Part shown: in pieces, positions 8,556 through 17,616 of the stretch
Layout: each line of letters starts with the position of its first letter
Numbering within the stretch: the first letter of the stretch is position 1
Assembly: GCF_001517625.2 (NCBI RefSeq)
Contig: NZ_LN999828.1
Location: 248,001 to 312,000, forward strand
Source of the DNA: Clostridium sp. AT4
GTDB lineage: Bacteria > Bacillota > Clostridia > Lachnospirales > Lachnospiraceae
Direction: 5' to 3'
Length of the DNA stretch: 64,000 bases
Translations under genes and position numbers: made by a program
Notes under the pieces: model-generated
Databases searched by the model: none
Seen by the model: the letters and a program-made list of their open reading frames with translations, nothing else
Told to the model about the DNA's origin: nothing

Positions 8556-9188
8556 ATGCCAACCCAGCGGTTTTTTAAATTAAAGGAAGAAAAAAGACGG
8601 CTGATTTTAGAAGCGGCGGCCCACGAATTTTCCCGTGTGCCCTATTCGGCGGCTTCGATCAATCAGATCATAAAGGAGGCGGATATTTCCCGGGGAAGCT
8701 TTTATACATATTTTGAAGATAAGGATGATCTGATGCGTTATATGCTCCGGGGAATGCGGGAGCATTTCAGAGAACGGGTGATGCTGCTCCTGAAAGAAAT
8801 GGGGAGTCCTTTTGCGGTCTGTTTACAGATGGTGCGGGAGTGGATGGATAAGGGAAATGACCATATCTTTTACAAGATCCATAAAAATCTCCTGTCGGAT
8901 CTGAGCGTTTCCAATCAAAATCAGATCTTTGGCTTCAGAGGATTTACATTAAAGGATGACCCTTATGAGGGTTTTATCAAAGATATTTATGAACACATGG
9001 ATCGAGAGCATTATCCTATGAGCCTGGAGGCTCTTATTTACGGGGCGGATGTAGCCGCTATGGTATGTATTCGGGCGATGAGCCTTTACTGCCAGAAGCC
9101 GCAGGAAAAGGAATCTATTTTACAGGCAACCGAAACAGAGATGAGGATTTTGGAAAAAGGCGTCTGCAGTCTGCAGGCGGCAAAATAG
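8556..9188 (+). CDS. TetR/AcrR-family transcriptional regulator
   Basis: The N-terminal helix-turn-helix is clear: RRLILEAAAHEFSRVPYSAA, INQIIKEADISRGSFYTYF, then DKDDLMRYML. A variable ligand-binding domain follows. AAGGAGG at 8538-8544 favours the ATG at 8556 over an in-frame TTG at 8547. It lies 40 bp upstream of two TolC-like genes in the same orientation and probably controls them. The effector is unknown. Confidence 0.9.
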   Translation: MPTQRFFKLKEEKRRLILEAAAHEFSRVPYSAASINQIIKEADISRGSFYTYFEDKDDLMRYMLRGMREHFRERVMLLLKEMGSPFAVCLQMVREWMDKGNDHIFYKIHKNLLSDLSVSNQNQIFGFRGFTLKDDPYEGFIKDIYEHMDREHYPMSLEALIYGADVAAMVCIRAMSLYCQKPQEKESILQATETEMRILEKGVCSLQAAK

Positions 9189-9228
9189 GATGAAACGGAT
9201 ATAAAATCGTATTAGAGGAGAATGAATC

Positions 9229-10449
9229 ATGAAAAATCAGAAAAGAAAGACAGCCGGCCGTCATATGGCCGCGATCACAGCTGCTATTTTGACTATGTCA
9301 TTTCCCATGAACATCCTGGCGGCATCTAACCGTCCGGATGACAATACCTATCAAGCTCCGGAGGCACCGGCCCCCAATTATAATAAGGATATGAGCCCTG
9401 AATTTGCCTACACGGAGGAAAAATGGGCTTCTCTCAGGGATAACGTGATGGAGTATGGGGAGCTGAAGGATCTGATCCATGAGTATAACCCTACAGTCCG
9501 CAGCAACCGTTCTGCCTATAAGGATCAGAAGGGAAAGGACTTAAATGACGTATATGAGCAGTATATGAACGATATCGATGATATCTGGGATCAGGCAGAT
9601 GCGGCTGAGGATGATGTTACCTGGGCGTCCATGCGGTTTTCCGCAGGCCTTCTCACCAAGCAGGCAGACAACAATTACCAGGATGCAGATATGGAAAAGA
9701 TCCAGTATGACCAGCAGGAGGCTGCTCTGGTATATCAGGCCCAGCAGATGATGGTATCCTTACAGCAGGCAGAAGACAATATAAAGAATCTGGAAAATAC
9801 AAAGGCTCTTCTTCAGAGTCAGTATGAATTTACCAGGGCTCAGGCTGCCGCAGGCATGGCGACCCAGATAGATGTGCTTACTGCTCAGAAAAGCGTCCAG
9901 GATCAGGATACAGCCATCCTTGCTGCCCAGAAGAATAAGGAAAATGTCCACAGAAATCTCTGTCTGATGCTCGGATGGGACGCAGACGCCCAGCCGGAGA
10001 TCCTTGCAGTACCGGAGCCGGATATGTCCCGTATTGATACCTTAAACCCGGATGGGGATGCCGAGGCAGCGCTTGCCAATAACTATGATGTAAGATATTA
10101 CGAAAAAAAGGCAGGAAATCTTTCCAGCCAGGATCTGATCGAATCCAATCAGGCTTCCATTCAGAATGCAAAGGATACGGCTGTGCGATCCTTAAAAACG
10201 CAGTATAATACTGTACTTACGGCAAGAGATGCCCTGAATGCCGCTCAGTCTCAGCTTGCTGCTGAGCAATCCAAATTAAACAAGGCTTCTGCCAGTCTGA
10301 CAGCAGGACAGATTACAAATCTTGAGTATCAGACCACGCTGAATGCTGTAATGACAGCGGAAAGCGATGTAAATACGAAAAAGCTTCAGCTGTTAGTGGC
10401 ATTAGAAGGCTATGACTGGAATGTGAAGGGCCTTACCACCTCCAATTAA
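9229..10449 (+). CDS. Exported TolC-family-like protein, first of tandem pair
   Basis: This 406-residue protein has a Sec signal peptide (hydrophobic core about 12-30, Ala-x-Ala-type cleavage near MNILAASN). The rest is long, Gln/Ala-rich, strongly alpha-helical and coiled-coil-like. Two repeated helical halves (about 130-215 and 300-400) contain SQYEFTRAQAAAGMATQIDVLTAQKSVQDQD and NKASASLTAGQITNLEYQTTLN, both typical of outer-membrane efflux (TolC) repeats. No outer membrane is expected in this lineage, so its location and partner are unclear. No ABC or RND pump gene is adjacent. Confidence 0.75.
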   Translation: MKNQKRKTAGRHMAAITAAILTMSFPMNILAASNRPDDNTYQAPEAPAPNYNKDMSPEFAYTEEKWASLRDNVMEYGELKDLIHEYNPTVRSNRSAYKDQKGKDLNDVYEQYMNDIDDIWDQADAAEDDVTWASMRFSAGLLTKQADNNYQDADMEKIQYDQQEAALVYQAQQMMVSLQQAEDNIKNLENTKALLQSQYEFTRAQAAAGMATQIDVLTAQKSVQDQDTAILAAQKNKENVHRNLCLMLGWDADAQPEILAVPEPDMSRIDTLNPDGDAEAALANNYDVRYYEKKAGNLSSQDLIESNQASIQNAKDTAVRSLKTQYNTVLTARDALNAAQSQLAAEQSKLNKASASLTAGQITNLEYQTTLNAVMTAESDVNTKKLQLLVALEGYDWNVKGLTTSN

Positions 10450-10473
10450 GCAGGATGAAAAGGAGACGATGAA

Positions 10474-11694
10474 ATGAAAACCACATTTTTAAAACGAACG
10501 GCAGCAGCGTCCTTAAGCGTGGTTCTGGCAGCATCTGTGCCCTTTACTGTGCTGGCAGATCAGACAGATCCAAATGTGGCCTATGAACAGGAGCAGCAGC
10601 TTCTCTCAGACGGACATCTGGATTACGGTGAGATTGAGGGACGTGTAAAAAATTATTACGGACCGATGAAAAGCGCCTATGATATGGCAAAGGGAATGGT
10701 AGAGGATCAGGCTGATATTGCTGTAAATGAGCGTATTATGGCAAATGACCTTCTGTCCCAGGCCGATGTGGCAGAGGATATGGCAGAGGAACAGACTGGT
10801 ATGGATCAGGCGATCTCTGCGGCAACCGCCAAGGCGCTGCGCCAGTCTGCCAGACAGATGAGAAATGCGGCATCCATGATGGGTCAGTCCTTAAAAAAGA
10901 CCTCATCTACGGAACGTCAGGTAGACCGCCAGGCCAATTCCCTGATCATGAATGTCCAGTCCATGATGAATCAGTATGAGCAGCTGGTCTCCCAGCGTGC
11001 CATGGCTGCAAAGGGAGTGGAACTGGCCCGGACAGCCAGAGCGCTTCAGGATACCATGCAGTCTCAGGGGATGGCGGTGGACAGCGATGTTTTATCCGCA
11101 GCGGCTTCTCTTTCCTCTGCGCAGTCCCAGCTGGCCAGTCTGGATGCGGGAATGGAGCAGATCTATAAGCTTCTCTGCAGCTTTACAGGATATGACCCTG
11201 CCTCCGGCGTTACCTTTGGAGCAATCCCCTCTGCAGATCTGGCGGCCATTGACGCCATTGACGTAAATGCAGATAAGGAAAAGGCAGTAAATAACAACTA
11301 TAACCTGATCAGCTTAAGAAGCTCTACCGGAGGCGGTATGACCGATTTTCAGGCTCGCACTACAAAGACGACTACACAGACTGAAAACCGTTTAAGAAAT
11401 GTAGAGTATTCAGAAAATACAGTCCGTTCCGATATTCAGGCGCTGTACGATCAGATCCTGGAAAAACGCGCTGCCTATGATGCTGCAAAAACCGCTTATG
11501 AAAGCGGAAAAATGGTCTGGGATGCGGCTCAGATCCAGAAGCAGAACGGAAGTTTAAGCCAGATCCAATACCTTCAGCAGGAACTTGCATGGCTGACCGC
11601 AGAATCAGGATACCACTGTGCAGGTCTGGAACTTCAGCAGGCAATCCAGAATTACAGATGGGCTGTAGCCGGCGCAGCTGTGAGCGTTTCATAA
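10474..11694 (+). CDS. Exported TolC-family-like protein, second of tandem pair
   Basis: Also 406 residues, with a signal peptide ending near TVLADQ and the same predominantly helical Gln/Ala-rich layout. Features include MNQYEQLVSQRAMAAKGVELARTARALQDTMQSQGMAV in the first half and GSLSQIQYLQQELAWLTAESGYHCAGLELQQAIQNYRWAV at the end. It is 24 bp downstream of its paralogue and shares a terminator, so they probably form one operon. Sequence identity to the first copy is low, which suggests an old duplication or hetero-oligomer partners. Confidence 0.7.
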   Translation: MKTTFLKRTAAASLSVVLAASVPFTVLADQTDPNVAYEQEQQLLSDGHLDYGEIEGRVKNYYGPMKSAYDMAKGMVEDQADIAVNERIMANDLLSQADVAEDMAEEQTGMDQAISAATAKALRQSARQMRNAASMMGQSLKKTSSTERQVDRQANSLIMNVQSMMNQYEQLVSQRAMAAKGVELARTARALQDTMQSQGMAVDSDVLSAAASLSSAQSQLASLDAGMEQIYKLLCSFTGYDPASGVTFGAIPSADLAAIDAIDVNADKEKAVNNNYNLISLRSSTGGGMTDFQARTTKTTTQTENRLRNVEYSENTVRSDIQALYDQILEKRAAYDAAKTAYESGKMVWDAAQIQKQNGSLSQIQYLQQELAWLTAESGYHCAGLELQQAIQNYRWAVAGAAVSVS

Positions 11695-11779
11695 ATACAG
11701 TTAATAATTAAAAAATCCCTTTGGGAACCGCACTGCGGCGGAGTGGGATTATGCCGCTGATGCGGCCCGCCGCAGGCGG

Positions 11780-11805
11780 AGAATCCCGCTTGTGGGATTC
11801 TTTTG
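11780..11805 (+). terminator. Intrinsic terminator of the TetR/TolC-like operon
   Basis: The 8-bp stem AGAATCCC/GGGATTCT (11780-11787, 11794-11801) is followed by TTTTG. Further GC-rich inverted repeats lie just upstream (11715-11778). Confidence 0.7.
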
Positions 11806-11865
11806 TGTAAACAGAGAAAAAAGAATGAAAGTTATTAAGACTGCATAAAAATATAAATGACGTCA

Positions 11866-11894
11866 TTGATTTTGTTGTGAAAAGATGCTATTAT
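11866..11894 (+). promoter_or_regulatory. Promoter of the HPr-like gene
   Basis: TTGATT (11866-11871), 17-bp spacer, TATTAT (11889-11894). A strong AAAGGAGG (about 11923-11930) downstream is not followed by a well placed start codon; the gene's own site is GAGGTG at about 11963. Confidence 0.6.
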
Positions 11895-11974
11895 GTTTTA
11901 TAAGAGGAATATATTTTAAGTTAAAGGAGGAAGGTAACCTGCACGTTTTGTTTCTTGTGAATTGAGGTGAGTCT

Positions 11975-12229
11975 ATGGTAACACGGCGTATGGACATAAG
12001 GAAAGGAGGATTTAATCCGATTCCGATTTCTTATCTGATTCAGACAGCGAATCAGTTTGACTGCGACATCTTTGTAACCAATGAAAGTACGACAGCAAAT
12101 ATGAAACATTACGATGAAATGAAGAGATTAAATATGTGTGGTTTTCTCACATTCTGCTTTAAGGGAAGCGACGAGAATGCGGCAGAAAACAGGATACATA
12201 CTATTTTATGGCAAAATACTAACGGATAA
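11975..12229 (+). CDS. Degenerate HPr-like protein lacking the phosphorylation sites
   Basis: At 84 residues it has HPr length and pattern: a first strand, then the helix segment SYLIQTANQFDCDIFV, matching the HPr signature '..A..LVQTAS+F.SDI.V'. The HPr motif GLHARPA, with phospho-His15, reads GFNPIPI here, and the Ser46 region (normally SIMGVMSL) reads KHYDEMKRL. Neither PEP-dependent nor HPr-kinase-dependent phosphorylation looks possible. Unlike Crh, which keeps Ser46, it lacks both. It may bind an HPr partner as a non-phosphorylatable regulator; that is inference. Confidence 0.75.
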   Translation: MVTRRMDIRKGGFNPIPISYLIQTANQFDCDIFVTNESTTANMKHYDEMKRLNMCGFLTFCFKGSDENAAENRIHTILWQNTNG

Positions 12230-12266
12230 GTAAGGAAGTGTAGCATTTCATGCACAAGACAGAATG

Positions 12267-12299
12267 ACAGGAGGCTGTGTGACCAGGCCTCCTGTTTTT
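12267..12299 (+). terminator. Intrinsic terminator of the HPr-like gene
   Basis: Stem ACAGGAGG/CCTCCTGT (12267-12274, 12288-12295) followed by TTTTG. Confidence 0.85.
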
Positions 12300-12335
12300 G
12301 TGTGGTGGTGCGCCTAGCGGCACATAAAATAAAAG

Positions 12336-12376
12336 AAAGAGCAGGTGATATGTCAGTTTTTCCTGCTCTTTTTTGT
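12336..12376. terminator. Terminator downstream of the BCCT gene
   Basis: Ten-bp stem AAAGAGCAGG/CCTGCTCTTT (12336-12345, 12362-12371) with T-runs on both strands. It mainly serves the minus-strand transporter gene ending at 12380. Confidence 0.8.
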
Positions 12377-12379
12377 TGC

Positions 12380-13891
12380 TTATTTTTTTGTTTCATTCAG
12401 ATAGGATCCCGCATCTTTAAAGAAACTCCATATAATAAGAAGAATGATAAAGCTGATGGGAAAGGCTGCAATGATGGATACGGTCTGCAGGTTGTTCATG
12501 GAGTTTTCTGAAAAGATCAGAGCAATGGGAAGAAGCATCAGCGTTACAGCCCAGAAAAGCTTGATGAAGCGGTCCGGTTCCTGTTTCTCATCCAGAGAAT
12601 GGTAGGAGTAGGAGGAAGCGACCATAGTTAAGGCATCAAAGCTGGTAGCGTAAAAAGCGATCATGGTAAGGGCCAGGAGAAGAAGGCCTGCTTTGGCGAA
12701 AGGCATGGTTTCAAAAACTGCCATAATTGCTTCATAGAGGTTCTGGGATTGAACATAAATTGCCATCAGATCCAGCCTTCCATGCATCTGAAGGGACAGC
12801 CCGTAATTTCCAAGAATGATAAAAGAAGTAAAGGTGCCGGACAGTCCGAAGAAATATCCACCCAAAACGGTCTGCCGTATGGTGCGTCCCTGGCTGATGC
12901 TGCCGATAAAAAACGGAGTCGCCACGCACCACACCATCCAGTAGGCCCAGTAAAAAATAGTCCAGTTCTGTGGAAAGGAGGAGGTGCGCAGAGCGTCGGT
13001 CCAGGTTGCCAGAGGGATGAAATTCTGGCTCAGGTTTCCCAAAGAGGTAAGACCTGTTTCTACGATATAGCGCATTTCCCCGCCGCCAAAGAAAAAATAG
13101 GCTAAGAGGACGAAAAAAAGTCCCACACAGGAAGAAGCCAGGCGGGCCACCCCTTTCATGCCAAAGTACACGGCCATTGTATATACAATGCAGATGGCGA
13201 TCAGGATCGCAATCGTAAAGGCCGGCGTTTCCGGAATCCCCGTTACACGGCTTAAAGCCATGGATAAAAGGGGCGTTGCCAGAGAAAAAGTGGTAGCTGT
13301 TCCGGCTAACAGGGCAAATACGGCAGTGAGGTCAATGATGCGTCCCAAAGCTCCATCTACTCGCTTTCCCAAAACAGGACGGCAGGCTTCGGAGTATTTC
13401 TGACGGTTCCGTTTCCGGACATGGAGCATAAAGCCAAAGGCAACAGCTAAAATGATATAAAAACTCCACGGGATCGGTCCCCAGTGAAACAGCGGGTAAA
13501 CAGAGGCCCAGTCCTGCACAGAACCCATATCAGAGATATGAGGTTCTCCCGCATAGAGCATCCACTCGCAGAGGGAATAAAACAGGATATCGGCTGCCAG
13601 GCCGGCAGTAAACATCATGGAGCCCCACTGGAGATTGGAATACCGGGGGGATTTGCCGCCTAGTCGGATGGAGCCAAAACGGGAAAATGCAGCATAGAGA
13701 GAACAGAAAAGCGCTCCCAGCCCCATTAAAAGATAAAAGCTTCCAAACTGGTCTCCGAGAAAGAAGCGGATGGATCCCAGCACAGAAGAGGAGTCTTCAG
13801 GAAAGGCAATAAAAAGAATACACAAAAAAAGGATGCACAGAAAAGGAACAAGGGTGGTAAGCCAGTCCAGCCTTTTTGTAAGGTGCTTCAA
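12380..13891 (-). CDS. BCCT-family (betaine/choline/carnitine) transporter
   Basis: About 12 transmembrane segments with the BCCT signature FHWGPIPWSFYIILAVAFGFMLHVR in the middle and WTIFYWAYWMVWCVATPFFIGSISQGRT further on. Secondary transporter for quaternary ammonium compounds; whether it is a sodium symporter or a precursor/product antiporter cannot be decided here. The minus-strand GGAGG lies 8 bp before a TTG at 13891, which gives 503 residues; an upstream in-frame ATG at 13939 lacks a site. No catabolic genes adjoin. Confidence 0.9.
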   Translation of the reverse strand: MKHLTKRLDWLTTLVPFLCILFLCILFIAFPEDSSSVLGSIRFFLGDQFGSFYLLMGLGALFCSLYAAFSRFGSIRLGGKSPRYSNLQWGSMMFTAGLAADILFYSLCEWMLYAGEPHISDMGSVQDWASVYPLFHWGPIPWSFYIILAVAFGFMLHVRKRNRQKYSEACRPVLGKRVDGALGRIIDLTAVFALLAGTATTFSLATPLLSMALSRVTGIPETPAFTIAILIAICIVYTMAVYFGMKGVARLASSCVGLFFVLLAYFFFGGGEMRYIVETGLTSLGNLSQNFIPLATWTDALRTSSFPQNWTIFYWAYWMVWCVATPFFIGSISQGRTIRQTVLGGYFFGLSGTFTSFIILGNYGLSLQMHGRLDLMAIYVQSQNLYEAIMAVFETMPFAKAGLLLLALTMIAFYATSFDALTMVASSYSYHSLDEKQEPDRFIKLFWAVTLMLLPIALIFSENSMNNLQTVSIIAAFPISFIILLIIWSFFKDAGSYLNETKK

Positions 13892-14132
13892 AATGATAAC
13901 CTCCTTTGATGATACAGGCTTGTATCGTTTTTTGTTCAAAAATTAAGTAATATAAAACATATTGAACATAATACCACCGCATTTTGGAAAAATCAAGAAG
14001 TTTTTCAAAAAAACTGTATGTGTATACAGAATCCTTTTTCGAATGTGTAACAATTTTGTAAGAAAAAAGATCTGTTAAATTTTCAGTTTGTCCGTTATAA
14101 TAGTAACGTTATGAACAAAGGAGGTTTTTGAA

Positions 14133-14684
14133 ATGTTTAACTGGAAGAAAATGTCTCTGGTCCTTTTAGCGGCTGTTTCACTTTTAAGCGGATGTACCAA
14201 GAGTAATATCGTGTCTCCTGAGGGAGGTACAAGAGCCGATGACGGACAGCCTGATACAGAGATCGATAAAAATATTAAAATCGACTGGCTGGAAGTGCGG
14301 GAGGAGCTGCGGGATCAGTATCTGGAGCCATATGGTGCGTTTGCTGATTATGTGATGGATCTGGATGCACGCTATAATGAAGAAACAGGCGTTCTGACGG
14401 TACTGCTGCCTGTAACGCACCAGACAACGCCGGAGGCCGCAGTCGCTTATGCGCAGGATGTCCTGGCTACCATCGGCACTTGTGTACATACCCAGAATTT
14501 CTATTACACGGAGCCTGAGACAAACGAAGAAGGCTACACCACCGACTACGGCAGCTTTTTTGATGAGCATGATGTGCTGGTTCAGGTATTCCCTTATGAT
14601 AAAGAGGGAGAGGTATCCGAGTATATTATCAATGACACCCTAAAGGCGGGAGATGTAAGAGCTCTTGAGCCTGTGAAGAAATAA
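14133..14684 (+). CDS. Putative lipoprotein
   Basis: A 183-residue protein with a lipoprotein signal peptide: charged FNWKKM, hydrophobic core, and lipobox LLSGC with the lipidated Cys at residue 21. The mature part is acidic and soluble, with no recognised domain. GGAGG precedes the start, and a CGTTA..TAACG inverted repeat overlaps a TATAAT about 35 bp upstream. It is 13 bp from the next exported protein, so the two probably work together at the cell surface. Confidence 0.75.
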   Translation: MFNWKKMSLVLLAAVSLLSGCTKSNIVSPEGGTRADDGQPDTEIDKNIKIDWLEVREELRDQYLEPYGAFADYVMDLDARYNEETGVLTVLLPVTHQTTPEAAVAYAQDVLATIGTCVHTQNFYYTEPETNEEGYTTDYGSFFDEHDVLVQVFPYDKEGEVSEYIINDTLKAGDVRALEPVKK

Positions 14685-14697
14685 GGAGGCAGACGCC

Positions 14698-15756
14698 ATG
14701 AGAAGGATCGACCGATATTGGAAACGCTGCGCGGCCGGCATGATGGCTGCTCTTATGCTTATGACGGCGGGAGAGGGAGGTTTTACCAGCTTTGCGGCCC
14801 AGAGCCTCAATTCTCCTTCCAAGATTGTGATCAGCAATACACAGACCCAGGAAGGAAACGCTTCTGCATTACAGAGCGCCCCGGTAACTACGGCAGCTTT
14901 TGGAACGGTAAATACGCCGGTGACAGACGCATCCTCCTATTTTGGAGCCGGACGCATGATCATGCTGGCAAACCATGACACAAGAGCCCAGCAGCTGGCC
15001 GTAATTATCGAAAATGGAGCCGGCGGACTGATCGTGGTAGACGGAGGATGGCAGGAAAACAGCGCCTATGTACTGGAGCAGATCAAGCAGAGAGGCGGTC
15101 ATGTAGCAGCATGGCTGCTTACCCATCCGGATTCCGATCATGTGGGAGCGCTGGCAGATATTCTTTATAACCATAGCAGTGAGATTACCATTGACGGCAT
15201 TTATTATTCCTTTTTAGAGGATAGCTGGTATGCCGAGAAGGAGCCGGCGGTGGCTGCCATGGTATCCCACTTAAAGGGAGCCTTTCAGAAGGTAGATCCC
15301 TCTGTTCTTCACGGAAATATTGTGGCCGGACAGGTGATCGAGGCAGGCCCTGCCAAAATCCAGGTATTAAACCAGGCATATGCGGCAAATAATGACTTTG
15401 TCAATAACAGCAGCGTGGCCTACCTTGTATCCTTAAATGGTACGAATGTCGTATTTTTAGGAGATATGGCCAGATCCGGCGGTGAAAACCTGATGGCCAA
15501 TGTAGATCTGGGGGCATTAAACTGTACCATGGTACAGATGGCTCACCACGGTCAGAACGGGGTTGATTACGAAGTTTACAAGGCGCTCCGTCCATCCGTA
15601 TGCCTGTGGCCCACACCTCAGTGGCTTTGGGATAATGACAACGGCGGCGGAACAGGAACCGGACCGTGGAAAACCCAGGAAACCCGTAACTGGATGGTCC
15701 GTTTGGGCGTAAAGACCTATTTCTGTACAAAGGACGGAGATCAGGTAATTGAGTAG
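14698..15756 (+). CDS. Exported metallo-beta-lactamase-fold hydrolase
   Basis: N-terminal signal sequence (hydrophobic core about residues 12-32, SFAAQ cleavage), then a metallo-beta-lactamase fold. The metal-binding motif is THPDSDHVGAL (HxxxDH variant), with FLGDMARSGGENLM supplying an Asp and AHHGQNG a later His. The pattern resembles ComEC C-terminal-like and other MBL hydrolases rather than true beta-lactamases. It follows the lipoprotein gene by 13 bp. Substrate unknown; an extracellular phosphoester or nucleic-acid substrate is possible. Confidence 0.82.
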   Translation: MRRIDRYWKRCAAGMMAALMLMTAGEGGFTSFAAQSLNSPSKIVISNTQTQEGNASALQSAPVTTAAFGTVNTPVTDASSYFGAGRMIMLANHDTRAQQLAVIIENGAGGLIVVDGGWQENSAYVLEQIKQRGGHVAAWLLTHPDSDHVGALADILYNHSSEITIDGIYYSFLEDSWYAEKEPAVAAMVSHLKGAFQKVDPSVLHGNIVAGQVIEAGPAKIQVLNQAYAANNDFVNNSSVAYLVSLNGTNVVFLGDMARSGGENLMANVDLGALNCTMVQMAHHGQNGVDYEVYKALRPSVCLWPTPQWLWDNDNGGGTGTGPWKTQETRNWMVRLGVKTYFCTKDGDQVIE

Positions 15757-15914
15757 GCGAATAGGGATATTCACATTCTGTTCATAATTCATTCAAAAAG
15801 GTTTTACACAATGAACATTTTTTCTTCATCTTTCATGGGTATACTTTAATCATAGATGAGAGAGAAACATTCATCTATCCCCAATATGCTTACAAGATTT
15901 TTTTCATAATACTC

Positions 15915-15938
15915 GAGCTGATAAGTGATTATCAGCTC
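15915..15938. terminator. Hairpin at the 3' end of the AGCS gene
   Basis: Perfect 10-bp stem GAGCTGATAA/TTATCAGCTC with a 4-nt loop. It overlaps the last codons of the minus-strand transporter and is followed on that strand by an AT-rich tract. Plausible but weak terminator. Confidence 0.5.
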
Positions 15939-17419
15939 TCCTCCCTTTTAATAATACTTTTTTCCAGAAAGAGCGTATCATCATCCGGTGATGCGCTTTT
16001 TCTGTTATACCGAAGCCTGGATCCTGAGTGCATCTTTTTCCAGGTTTTGGGGAGAGAGATTTCCCTGGATAAAAACAGAAGGGCAGTCAGATTGGGAAAG
16101 GCCATCAGGCCGTTCCAGAGGTCGGAAAAAAGCCAGACTGCTTCAGACTGTATGATCCCTCCGGCTAAAATTGCAGATAAAAAGCACAGAGGATAGAGAA
16201 AACGGGAAAAGAGGGCAGGAAGGGAGCAGCGGATCGTAAGATAGGTGAGCGCCTGCTTTCCAAGGTAAAACCATGCGATCACAGTAGCAAAGGCAAATAC
16301 TGCCATGGAAGCGCTGATAAAGGCTTCTCCCAGATTTCCCAGACGGCACTTAAAGGCCCAGGCGGCCAGGGCAGAGCCTTCATAGGGAAGAGAAGCCAGC
16401 CCTGGTGACGCAGCTTCTGCCATACAGAGGATGACAAGGGCAGTGAGCGTGCAGAGGATCACGGTGTCGAAAAACACCTCAAACATGGCCCACATCCCCT
16501 GTTTTTCAGGCGTTGTGTGTTCGGCGGGGCCGTGGAGCACGGCCAGAGTTCCAAGGCCGGCCTCGTTGGAAAATACCCCTCTGGCAATACCGTACCGCAC
16601 GCTGCGGCTGATGAGAAAGCCTCCTGCTCCTCCTGCGGCAGCCCGTATATGAAAAGCAGAGTCGAAAATATCCTTTAATACGCCGGGAAGGACAGGAAGA
16701 GAGGAAAGGATCACGGTGAGGGAAAAGAGGACATAGATTGCAGCGGCTGCCGGGACGAGACGCTCTGCTGTCCTTCCGATGCTCCGGATCCCTCCCCGGA
16801 TGACGGCTCCTGTAAGGAGCGTGAAGCACACAGCCGGGAGCCAGAGAGGAAGGTTAAAGGTAAAGGACAGGGCAGTAACAGCAGAGTTCGCCTGGACCAT
16901 GCTCCCCATGCCAAGGGCGCACATAACGCAGAGTATGCTGTAGAGAACGGCCATAAAAGGGACATTAAGCCCGTGCTCCATATAGAGGAAGGGGCCGCAC
17001 AGGAAGCGGCCGTCCGGTTCGCGGAGCCGGAAGCGGATCCCCAGACAGGTTTCCCCATAGGCCGTGATCATACCGATAAAAGCAGAAACCCACATCCAGA
17101 ACAGGGCGCCGGGGCCTCCGGCAGTAAGTGCAGTAGCAACACCGGCAATATTTCCTGTTCCAACGGTAGCAGCCAGGGCCGTGCATACAGACTGGAACTG
17201 GCTGATGGTTTCCGGGGAACCTTCATCTGGCGTCCTTTCGTTTGTCGCGTTGTTTTTTTTACCCCGGATGATGCTTCCGGCGGTGGCATCCCACCAGAAG
17301 GAAAATCCCCGGAACTGAAAAAAACGGCATTTTACCGTGAGAAATAATCCTGTTCCCAGAAAGATAAGAAGCGTCCATGGTCCCCAGACCATCCCGTGCA
17401 GCAGCTTGAGCCATTTCAT
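15932..17419 (-). CDS. AGCS-family sodium/alanine (glycine) symporter
   Basis: Polytopic protein with the AGCS hallmarks QSVCTALAATVGTGNIAGVATALTAGGPGALFWMW and GEAFISASMAVFAFATVIAWFYLG. Takes up alanine or glycine with sodium across the cytoplasmic membrane. The start was moved to the ATG at 17419 (MKWLKLLHG), preceded by GGAGG on the minus strand, giving 495 residues. Monocistronic; the upstream region (17,420-17,616) is shared with a divergent gene. Confidence 0.93.
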   Translation of the reverse strand: MKWLKLLHGMVWGPWTLLIFLGTGLFLTVKCRFFQFRGFSFWWDATAGSIIRGKKNNATNERTPDEGSPETISQFQSVCTALAATVGTGNIAGVATALTAGGPGALFWMWVSAFIGMITAYGETCLGIRFRLREPDGRFLCGPFLYMEHGLNVPFMAVLYSILCVMCALGMGSMVQANSAVTALSFTFNLPLWLPAVCFTLLTGAVIRGGIRSIGRTAERLVPAAAAIYVLFSLTVILSSLPVLPGVLKDIFDSAFHIRAAAGGAGGFLISRSVRYGIARGVFSNEAGLGTLAVLHGPAEHTTPEKQGMWAMFEVFFDTVILCTLTALVILCMAEAASPGLASLPYEGSALAAWAFKCRLGNLGEAFISASMAVFAFATVIAWFYLGKQALTYLTIRCSLPALFSRFLYPLCFLSAILAGGIIQSEAVWLFSDLWNGLMAFPNLTALLFLSREISLPKTWKKMHSGSRLRYNRKSASPDDDTLFLEKSIIKREES

Positions 17420-17616
17420 AACAAAACCTCCAAGAGATATACCCAAAAACAGACTCCGGGTGTTTTAAACAGGCTTTATACTGTGTATTCAGAGCGGGGG
17501 AAAAGTATGACAGGAAGAAAATGGAGCAGATTTCCGCCTCGCATTTCCAAATAGAGTGTGATAGAATAAGAGTAACAGCAAAAACTACTGCCCCACAGGC
17601 AGAAAAGAGGTGTCTC

